DNA of 8,244 bases from CAZKMM01 sp964553915. Its GTDB lineage: Bacteria > RBG-13-61-14 > DRUE01. The notes beneath the pieces were generated by a model. The model was not told the origin of the DNA, searched no databases, and saw only the letters and a program-made list of their open reading frames with translations. A program made the position numbers and the translations under genes. Each line of letters opens with the position of its first letter. The stretch's first letter is position 1. Of the stretch, positions 1 to 4,856 are shown one piece after another. The stretch is taken from positions 1 to 8,244 of the forward strand of contig CAZKMM010000116.1 in NCBI GenBank assembly GCA_964553915.1, in the 5' to 3' direction.

Positions 1-450
1 AGTCTGGCGGTAGGTGAGACCGTGAGGGTGGATATATATCTCCATCATTGCCGGCATTTTAATCTGTTCGGAAAAAAAGTTTATAGATGTAAAGATACCA
101 GCGATGTTTACGGAGCAGGTTTTGACCTGTATTATGATTCCACTCTCCTTAGCTATCAGCAGACGGACCTTTCTAATAGCGTTTTAAGCGGAGCTACCGC
201 TGCGGTGGGATTTAGAAATTCCAGCACCGAGAACGGAAAACTGGTGGTGGGAGTCTCCAAGCAGGGGCAGGTCGCGGGCGAGCCCGGAGAAGGTATCATT
301 GCAACCATCATCTTCCGGGCAAATAACAGCGGAACCACAGAATTAACCCTTGATGACCCGTACCTGGTGGACAGTCAGGGAAATTTTTATGTTGGCTGGC
401 CCCTTTACTGGATTGGACTCCGCGGTGCCTCCATAACCATAAACCCCTGA
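1..450 (+). CDS. C-terminal part of a cohesin-domain surface or secreted protein (5' truncated)
   Basis: The reading frame is open from the first base of the window and ends at TGA 448-450, so the N-terminus lies outside. The visible 149 residues read as one cohesin-type beta-sandwich: a first strand VGETVRVDIYL, then YGAGFDLYYDSTLLSY, a Gly/Ala-rich turn, GKLVVGVSKQG, GEGIIATIIFRA, and a closing segment TTELTLDDPYLVDSQG. Cohesin domains bind dockerins in cellulosomes, but in many bacteria they occur singly in exported or S-layer-like proteins with unknown partners; no dockerin is visible here. Between the first strand and YGAGF lie about 20 unusual residues, Cys/His/Lys-rich (about residues 15-34), which may be an insertion or a local frameshift near the A7 run at 72-78. 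The gene converges on a minus-strand phosphoesterase only 31 bp away. The family call is by pattern recognition; the function of the whole protein cannot be judged. Confidence 0.72.
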   Translation, partial: SLAVGETVRVDIYLHHCRHFNLFGKKVYRCKDTSDVYGAGFDLYYDSTLLSYQQTDLSNSVLSGATAAVGFRNSSTENGKLVVGVSKQGQVAGEPGEGIIATIIFRANNSGTTELTLDDPYLVDSQGNFYVGWPLYWIGLRGASITINP

Positions 451-481
451 GGGTGCTAATTGCTCCTAGATTTTGGACAAT

Positions 482-1627
482 TTACTTTTTAAGTTCCAGG
501 TAATCAAAGAGTTTCCCGGTAGAATCATAGCTCATCATTGTTAAAGATTTCTGGTATATATTGAATAGAACATAATGGCATTTTTTCGACACTTTGGCGG
601 TAAACCAGCTTCTCTGGGGAGCAAAGTTCTCCAGCTCTGCTCCGGCTCCTCCCACCTGAAGATAGATTACACCATTTTTCGGGTCTATTTTTCCTGCCCT
701 GAGTGGCCAGGTTCGTTCATAGCTGTGGATATGTCCGTAAAAAACCATATCCACTCCATATTTTTCATAAAGCGGAACCAGGTTGCGGACATTGAGATCC
801 CCGTATAGGGAGGGTTCTCCGCGTTTGGTGTCTCCATAATCATTTAAATCCGAAGAATAAGGCGGGTGGTGATGGGCAACAAATTTCCAGGTGGCTTTGG
901 TCCTTGCCAGGTCCTGTTCCAGCCATTTATATTGCTCACTGCCCGGGCTTAAATCTTTATTACTGTCAATGATGGCAAAATGGGCATTACCATAATCAAA
1001 GGAATAATAATTCTCCGGCTCAGGATAAGAGACATAGTAATAATACCAAAAAGCATCCCGCTCGTGGTTGCCGATAGCGATATAAGTGGGAACATTAGCC
1101 ATCAGCTCTTTTGCCGGGGCAAAGAATTCCGATTTCCATTCAAATTTTTTTAAACCATTGGTGCAAACATCTCCAACATTCAAAACAAAATTGGGTCTTT
1201 CCGCATAGGCAAGCTGACTGATTCGGTGAAATCGGAAACTGAGGGTGCGATTATCTCCCATCACCACAAAGGCGAACGCAGAATCTTTTTTCACCGCGGT
1301 TTTAAAAGAATAAATTTTACTCTTGGTTTTGCCATAAGCCCCGCAGTCAGAAATTACCCGATAGTAATAAATCGTCTCTGGCTTCAATCCAGAGAGCTTT
1401 ACCTCGTGAATTCTGCTGATTTGCTCAATGGTAATTTTTTTATCTAACGGTGCTTTTTCTCCATAGAGAACTTCAGAGCTACAAGCCTGGTCTGTCTCCC
1501 ACATAATAGTAATGCTGGTCTGGGTGGGATACTGAAGATATGGTCCGACCAGAATGGTTGCTCCGAGCAGAACCCGGGAAAAGCTCAATAAAATAATAGC
1601 TGTGAGAATAAAGGTTAACCTCTTCAT
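482..1627 (-). CDS. Exported metallophosphoesterase, purple acid phosphatase-like
   Basis: The protein has 381 residues. A signal peptide (residues 1 to about 22: Lys-Arg, hydrophobic core, LLGA) suggests export. Residues about 25-110 are the fibronectin-like N-terminal domain of purple acid phosphatases (VGPYLQYP, ITIMWET, LKPETIYYYRV). The metallophosphoesterase domain follows with its dinuclear metal motifs in order: GDNR (D125), GD (D153), GNHE (N187, H188), AHHHPPYSS (H252-H254) and GHIH (H299, H301). These support phosphomonoesterase or phosphodiesterase activity outside the cytoplasm; the substrate is unknown. The usual GDxxY motif reads GDVCT here, so the tyrosine ligand that gives true purple acid phosphatases their colour is missing. 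Start ATG 1625-1627 is fixed by AAGGAGG at 1633-1639, five bases upstream. It lies 36 bp downstream of the 186-residue gene, probably on the same transcript. Confidence 0.9.
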   Translation of the reverse strand: MKRLTFILTAIILLSFSRVLLGATILVGPYLQYPTQTSITIMWETDQACSSEVLYGEKAPLDKKITIEQISRIHEVKLSGLKPETIYYYRVISDCGAYGKTKSKIYSFKTAVKKDSAFAFVVMGDNRTLSFRFHRISQLAYAERPNFVLNVGDVCTNGLKKFEWKSEFFAPAKELMANVPTYIAIGNHERDAFWYYYYVSYPEPENYYSFDYGNAHFAIIDSNKDLSPGSEQYKWLEQDLARTKATWKFVAHHHPPYSSDLNDYGDTKRGEPSLYGDLNVRNLVPLYEKYGVDMVFYGHIHSYERTWPLRAGKIDPKNGVIYLQVGGAGAELENFAPQRSWFTAKVSKKCHYVLFNIYQKSLTMMSYDSTGKLFDYLELKK

Positions 1628-1632
1628 TTTTA

Positions 1633-1639
1633 CCTCCTT
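1633..1639 (-). promoter_or_regulatory. Ribosome binding site of the metallophosphoesterase gene
   Basis: AAGGAGG on the minus strand lies five bases before the ATG at 1627-1625. It is a near-perfect Shine-Dalgarno sequence inside the 36-bp spacer from the upstream gene. It fixes the start that leaves an intact signal peptide. Confidence 0.85.
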
Positions 1640-1663
1640 ACTTTCCTTGCGTAAAAACAGAAA

Positions 1664-2224
1664 TCAGGGTTTGTAATTTATCTCTCCCACCGCTTGGTTA
1701 TATCTTTCCAGAACAAAAAAGCTGGGGAAAACCCGAAGGGGTCCAAGGGCAAAATATGCTTTTCCCAGATAGAGGTCCGGATTATCCGGGTCAGGCTGGA
1801 CCAGATAGTCGCGGAGAAATCGGGCAGGATGAAGTCCATTTTTTGCTTTTCCATAGTTTAAGAGTAAGGCATTGGGATATTTGTTATCTGGCTCTTCGGG
1901 TCTTACTTTGTAAACCAGATAAAATCCGTAGCGCTTTGGGTAATTTTCATCAGGAAGGGCAATCCACTTTCCAAAAAAACCATTTTGCAAAACCAAAACA
2001 TTATAGCCCATAATCTCTGCACCCTCGGGACTTTGCCCGGGTCCCACAAAAAAACCCTTTTTAAATTTACGAAAGCCCAGAATTTCTGTAATATAAGGCA
2101 CATTATATCCCCGAAATTCCCAGCCAATCAGGTTTTTAAACTCTGGAGTTTTTCCCTGACGGAAAATCTCCTCCAGCTCCTTATCCTTCATCCGGCAAAG
2201 TTCTTCATATTTGTATCTACTCAT
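1664..2224 (-). CDS. Conserved-looking hypothetical protein, 186 residues
   Basis: I do not recognise a named family with certainty. The protein has no signal peptide and no membrane segment, so it is probably cytoplasmic. The first 25 residues are charged and probably helical (EELCRMKDKELEEIF). The rest is rich in aromatic, glycine and beta-prone stretches: GWEFRGYNVP (34-43), GYNVLVLQNGFFGKW (73-87), RYGFYLVYKV (98-107), NALLLNYGKAKNG (118-130), FLRDYLVQPDPDNPDLYLGKA (136-156) and FFVLERYNQ (169-177). This patterning suggests a single folded domain, perhaps a small beta-barrel. The ATG at 2222-2224 follows GGGAG at about 8-12 bases, and a strong promoter lies upstream at 2254-2282. It is the first gene of a two-gene unit with the exported phosphoesterase. 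Codon use looks like that of its neighbours. Real gene: likely; function: unknown. Confidence 0.75.
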   Translation of the reverse strand: MSRYKYEELCRMKDKELEEIFRQGKTPEFKNLIGWEFRGYNVPYITEILGFRKFKKGFFVGPGQSPEGAEIMGYNVLVLQNGFFGKWIALPDENYPKRYGFYLVYKVRPEEPDNKYPNALLLNYGKAKNGLHPARFLRDYLVQPDPDNPDLYLGKAYFALGPLRVFPSFFVLERYNQAVGEINYKP

Positions 2225-2247
2225 TTTTTTCTCCCGCTAGATTTGTC

Positions 2248-2277
2248 TTCATAATTTTATTGTTTTTTCGGTATAAT
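2248..2277 (+). promoter_or_regulatory. Candidate plus-strand promoter overlapping the divergent one
   Basis: A perfect TATAAT lies at 2272-2277. The best -35 at a workable distance is TTCATA (2248-2253, 18-bp spacer, four of six matches), so the -35 is weak. Transcription would begin near 2284, about 80 bases before the hydrolase ATG. The box shares bases with the minus-strand -35, so polymerases on the two promoters should compete. It is the natural candidate for driving the seven-gene plus-strand operon, but with AT-rich surroundings a chance TATAAT is possible. Confidence 0.45.
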
Positions 2278-2282
2278 GTCAA
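2254..2282 (-). promoter_or_regulatory. Sigma-70-type promoter for the minus-strand two-gene unit
   Basis: Read on the minus strand, a perfect -35 box TTGACA (2282-2277) is followed by 17 bp and TAAAAT (2259-2254), five of six matches to the -10 consensus. Transcription would start near 2247, giving a leader of about 22 bases that carries the Shine-Dalgarno of the 186-residue gene. This is the best promoter match I found in the window. Confidence 0.75.
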
Positions 2283-2296
2283 AACTCCTTGGAGGA

Positions 2297-2338
2297 GGTA
2301 AAAAATCTTATTTATTACTGGGATTTTGATTTTTTACC
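2297..2338. repeat. Exact 11-bp inverted repeat in the operon leader
   Basis: GGTAAAAAATC (2297-2307) is repeated as its exact reverse complement GATTTTTTACC (2328-2338), with a 20-base loop. In RNA this would form a hairpin just after the orphan Shine-Dalgarno; as DNA it could be an operator. No U-run follows the second arm, so it is not a standard intrinsic terminator. Confidence 0.7.
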
Positions 2339-2357
2339 CGGCTCAGAGTAAGATTTT
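2302..2357. repeat. Second, competing 9-bp inverted repeat in the operon leader
   Basis: AAAATCTTA (2302-2310) matches TAAGATTTT (2349-2357) as a perfect inverted repeat with a 38-base loop. Bases 2302-2307 also belong to the left arm of the 11-bp repeat, so the two pairings exclude each other. The right arm ends eight bases before the hydrolase ATG. Confidence 0.6.
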
Positions 2358-2365
2358 AATCAAAA

Positions 2366-3145
2366 ATGAAACTAAGAGATTTTCAGGTAGATTCTGGGGG
2401 AGTTAGGCTGGTTGGAAAAATTCTTGAACCAGAGGAATCTTCTGAGCTGATCGCGGTTTTAATCCTTCACGGAATTCCCCGAGCCAAGCCAGAACCGGGC
2501 GACCCGGGATACCTTCCTTTTGCCCACCAGCTTTGCTCCTCGGGTTTTTTGACAGTTCTGTTTAATTTTCGGGGCACAGGAGAAAGCGAAGGCAATTTTC
2601 ATATCCTGGGCTGGGCAGAGGATTTGAAGGCGGTTATCAACTGGCTGGAAAAGGAATATGCTATCCGGGGTATAGTTCTGGTGGGATTTTCTGGCGGGGG
2701 CTCTGTGGCGATATATCATACCGCTCAAGACCCTCGGATAAATGCTCTGGTAAGCATAAGTTCCCCGGCAAATTTTTCTGCTCTTGGGGTAGATAAAATT
2801 CCGGAGCTTTTGATTAAAAATTTTAAAGAAATTGGTATAATTCGCCAGCCAGATTTTCCTCCGGATTTATCCAGATGGCTGAAAGAATTTGAAGAAATTG
2901 CCCCAATTAAATGGATTGATAAAGTTAGTCCAAGACCGCTTTTAATTATTCACGGAGAAAAGGATGAGCTGGTGCCAAAAGCTCAGGCAGAAATGCTCTT
3001 CCAAAAGGCAGAAGAGCCCAAAGAGCTCTGCTTGATCAAGGATGGGGTGCATCGGCTTCGCACCGACCCCCGGGTTTTAGAGAAAATTAAAGATTGGCTC
3101 TTGAACTGGCAAAAAGATTTTTGTGCAAAATCCAAAAATGAATGA
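2366..3145 (+). CDS. Alpha/beta hydrolase (serine hydrolase, probable esterase)
   Basis: The 259-residue protein has the full alpha/beta-hydrolase pattern. LHGIP (34-38) forms the oxyanion-hole turn, and NFRGTGES (67-74) is the typical strand-4 loop. The nucleophile elbow GFSGG places Ser109, HGEKDELVP gives Asp200, and DGVHR gives His229. Length and order fit a complete single-domain cytoplasmic enzyme, with no signal peptide. The family includes esterases, thioesterases and acyl-peptide hydrolases, and the substrate cannot be read from sequence. ATG 2366 is the earliest possible start, because TAA at 2357-2359 closes the frame. It has no Shine-Dalgarno nearby, unlike most of its neighbours, so translation may be leaderless, coupled or controlled. 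It is the first gene of the operon, and its end overlaps the next start by 8 bp. Confidence 0.88.
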   Translation: MKLRDFQVDSGGVRLVGKILEPEESSELIAVLILHGIPRAKPEPGDPGYLPFAHQLCSSGFLTVLFNFRGTGESEGNFHILGWAEDLKAVINWLEKEYAIRGIVLVGFSGGGSVAIYHTAQDPRINALVSISSPANFSALGVDKIPELLIKNFKEIGIIRQPDFPPDLSRWLKEFEEIAPIKWIDKVSPRPLLIIHGEKDELVPKAQAEMLFQKAEEPKELCLIKDGVHRLRTDPRVLEKIKDWLLNWQKDFCAKSKNE

Positions 3146-3440
3146 GACATTAAAACTGGGCTTATATCTTTTAGGATATGGAATGGGCACGGTCTTTTTA
3201 GTTTTGAGCTTTTTAGCCTTCTTCCTCTGGCTGATAAGATGGTTTGAGAATTATGGGAAAAATCGGGTTTCCCGGAAAGAAGAGGGAAGCTCTGAAACAA
3301 TACCCTTGGAGCTGATTTCTGTTATTACTGTGGCAATAGATAAGTATCTTGGCGAAAAGCAGATGGTTCCATCTCAAAGGTTAAATTTAAGGATTCGTCC
3401 TGCCTCTCGCTGGAAAATTTCAGCAAGGAGCGAAGAGTGA
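3138..3440 (+). CDS. oadG: OadG-like small membrane subunit of a sodium-pumping decarboxylase
   Basis: The protein has 100 residues from ATG 3138. One membrane helix spans about residues 8-32 (LGYGMGTVFLVLSFLAFF), followed by a charged linker. The conserved tail has LELISVITVAIDKYLG and then RIRPASRWKISAR. This layout is that of the gamma subunit of oxaloacetate decarboxylase, also called the delta subunit in methylmalonyl-CoA and glutaconyl-CoA decarboxylases, which anchors and assembles the complex. A GTG at 3123 could add five residues, but the family normally begins just before the helix, so ATG 3138 is preferred. Its start overlaps the hydrolase stop, and its own TGA overlaps the GTG of the biotin carrier gene by 4 bp. 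The context (biotin carrier, then beta subunit) makes the assignment firm even though the sequence family is weakly conserved. Confidence 0.82.
   Translation: MNETLKLGLYLLGYGMGTVFLVLSFLAFFLWLIRWFENYGKNRVSRKEEGSSETIPLELISVITVAIDKYLGEKQMVPSQRLNLRIRPASRWKISARSEE
3425..3430 (+). promoter_or_regulatory. Ribosome binding site supporting the GTG start of the biotin carrier gene
   Basis: AAGGAG at 3425-3430 lies six bases before GTG 3437. It sits inside the end of the OadG-like gene and supports the GTG start in a 4-bp stop/start overlap (GTGA), an arrangement typical of translational coupling. Confidence 0.7.
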
Positions 3441-3709
3441 AAAGATATGACCTAGAGATTAACGGCAAAAGATATTTAGTAGAAGTAGAAGCAGAGCCCG
3501 GGCANNNNNNNNNNNNNNNNNNNNNNNNNNNNNNNNNNNNNNNNNNNNNNNNNNNNNNNNNNNNNNNNNNNNNNNNNNNNNNNNNNNNNNNNNNNNNNNN
3601 NNNNATTGTCTCCAGCACTTCCGGGATTGTTAAAGAAGTGAAAGTTCGTCAGGGAGAGACGGTCAAGCTCCATCAGGTTTTGATTATTTTAAAGGTCAAA
3701 GAGGAATGA
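3437..3709 (+). CDS. Biotin carboxyl carrier subunit, interrupted by the assembly gap
   Basis: Only the two ends are readable. The N-terminus KRYDLEINGKRYLVEVEAEPG is the typical opening of stand-alone biotin carriers of sodium-pumping decarboxylases. After the gap, IVSSTSGIVKEVKVRQGETV and HQVLIILK form the second half of the biotinyl beta-barrel. The biotin-accepting lysine (in the family's AMKM motif) should sit just before the IVSSTSG segment and is therefore lost in the Ns. The carrier would shuttle carboxyl groups from the carboxyltransferase to the membrane beta subunit. The frame agrees on both sides of the Ns, but the gap looks too short: the linker plus the first half-barrel normally need more than 33 residues, so the true gene is probably longer. 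GTG start at 3437; the stop overlaps the next ATG (ATGA at 3706). Confidence 0.82.
   Translation: MKRYDLEINGKRYLVEVEAEPGXXXXXXXXXXXXXXXXXXXXXXXXXXXXXXXXXXIVSSTSGIVKEVKVRQGETVKLHQVLIILKVKEE
3505..3604. other. Assembly gap of exactly 100 Ns
   Basis: One hundred consecutive Ns are the conventional placeholder for a scaffold gap of unknown size. It falls within the biotin carrier gene and hides its biotin-attachment motif. An Ala/Pro-rich linker, common in this family, could have caused the assembly break; that is an inference. Confidence 0.97.
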
Positions 3710-4845
3710 ACCGGGCGCTTGAGCTTAACTCCTGGCTGGGGGTGGTTAATCTCAGCTTGGGGCAGATTGTTATGCTTGCCCTGGGGTTGGTTTTAGTCTG
3801 GCTGGCAGTTAAAAAACGCTATGAGCCCCTGCTTCTGGTTCCGATTGGTTTCGGGATATTAATCGGAAATATTCCCCCGGTGATTATTGGAGGTAAAGAG
3901 GTATTTTTTGCAGATGTTAATAATCCGCTCAGTCCTTTTTACTGGATATATCAGGGATTGTTAAAAGGGGTTTATCCTGCCTTGATTTTTCTGGGGATTG
4001 GGGCAATGACAGATTTTTCTCCTCTCCTCTCCAAGCCCCGGCTTTTTCTTTTAGGAGCTTCTGCCCAGTTTGGAATTTTTGCCACTTTAATCGGAGCCCT
4101 TTTCCTTGGCTTTTCCCCTCAGGAGGCAGGTGCAATTGGAATTATTGGTGGAGCAGATGGACCCACCAGTATTTTTCTTTCCTCAATGATTGCTCCCCAG
4201 CTTCTAGCTCCGATCACCATTGCCGCTTATTCCTATATCGCTCTGGTGCCGGTAATTCAGCCTCCAATTATGCGACTACTTACCAGCTCCCGGGAGCGAA
4301 AGATTAAAATGACTCCTCCCAGAGAGCCGAGCAGGGCAGCGAGAGTGATTTTTCCCATTGCTATTTTTCTGGTCGGTTCTTTAGTTGCACCTGGAGCAGT
4401 GGTGCTTCTGGGAATGCTCTGCGTGGGAAATTTGCTCAGAGAGAGCGGAGTTACAGACCGGCTGGCTCGTTCCGCCCGAACCGCTTTAGTGGATATTACC
4501 ACCATTTTAATTGGAATCTCGGTTGGAGCCAGTGCTCAAGCAGAGAGATTTTTAAATTTAAAATCTCTTTTGATTTTTGTTTTAGGAATGTTCGCCTTTA
4601 TGTTTTCTACTGCCAGCGGGATAATTTTTGCCAAGTTAATGAATTTAGTAAGTAAAGAGAAAATCAATCCTCTGGTAGGAGCAGCCGGGGTAAGCGCGGT
4701 TCCGGATTCTGCTCGGGTGGCTCAGATGGTTGCCAATCAGGAAGACCCGAGCAATTTTATTCTTCTCCACGCAATGGGACCGAATGTGGCTGGAGTAATT
4801 GGTTCTGCTATTTGTGCCGGGGTGCTCTGGGCAATACTCTACTAG
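3706..4845 (+). CDS. oadB: Sodium-pumping decarboxylase beta subunit (OadB/MmdB/GcdB family)
   Basis: This polytopic membrane protein of 379 residues decarboxylates carboxybiotin and exports Na+. Diagnostic stretches are GIGAMTDFSPLLSKP (97-111), GIIGGADGPTSIF (145-157), AAYSYIALVPVIQPPIM (173-189), GNLLRESGVTDRL (241-253), NPLVGAAGVSAVP (321-333) and HAMGPNVAGVIGSA (355-368). As I remember the Klebsiella OadB mutant work, key residues are D203, Y229, N373, G377, S382 and R389. All six occur here at a constant offset of 52 (D151, Y177, N321, G325, S330, R337), so the pump should be functional. The ATG overlaps the biotin carrier stop by 4 bp. Whether the substrate is oxaloacetate, methylmalonyl-CoA or glutaconyl-CoA depends on an alpha subunit that is not in the window. 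At 379 residues it looks complete; the Klebsiella protein is longer at the N-terminus. Confidence 0.95.
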   Translation: MNRALELNSWLGVVNLSLGQIVMLALGLVLVWLAVKKRYEPLLLVPIGFGILIGNIPPVIIGGKEVFFADVNNPLSPFYWIYQGLLKGVYPALIFLGIGAMTDFSPLLSKPRLFLLGASAQFGIFATLIGALFLGFSPQEAGAIGIIGGADGPTSIFLSSMIAPQLLAPITIAAYSYIALVPVIQPPIMRLLTSSRERKIKMTPPREPSRAARVIFPIAIFLVGSLVAPGAVVLLGMLCVGNLLRESGVTDRLARSARTALVDITTILIGISVGASAQAERFLNLKSLLIFVLGMFAFMFSTASGIIFAKLMNLVSKEKINPLVGAAGVSAVPDSARVAQMVANQEDPSNFILLHAMGPNVAGVIGSAICAGVLWAILY

Positions 4846-4851
4846 GAGGAG
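4844..4851 (+). promoter_or_regulatory. Ribosome binding site deciding the GTG start of the FabK-like gene
   Basis: AGGAGGAG at 4844-4851 overlaps the oadB stop codon and ends five bases before GTG 4857. The first residues from this GTG (MLKTRVCEIFGIEYPILQG) match the normal family N-terminus, while the longer frame from TTG 4812 adds 15 residues that only repeat the end of oadB in another frame. Confidence 0.85.
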
Positions 4852-4856
4852 AAAAG

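Noticed and set aside
451..481. Shared terminator between the converging genes
   Set aside because: Only a three-base-pair stem (CCC-CTGA-GGG near 445-454) is visible and no T-run follows, so no terminator can be supported.
575..2254. Plus-strand open frames at 575-808, 1226-1447, 1756-2013 and 1985-2254
   Set aside because: They are shadows of the phosphoesterase and the 186-residue gene on the minus strand, without domains or convincing ribosome binding sites.
2297..2338. Intrinsic terminator in the leader
   Set aside because: The hairpin stem is AT-rich and no run of T follows its second arm (CGGCTCAGAG comes next).
3123..3137. Earlier GTG start for the OadG-like protein
   Set aside because: It adds five residues with no better ribosome binding site, and family members normally begin just before the membrane helix, as from ATG 3138.
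4812..4856. Earlier TTG start for the FabK-like protein
   Set aside because: The extra 15 residues come from the end of oadB in another frame, and AGGAGGAG at 4844-4851 clearly serves GTG 4857.
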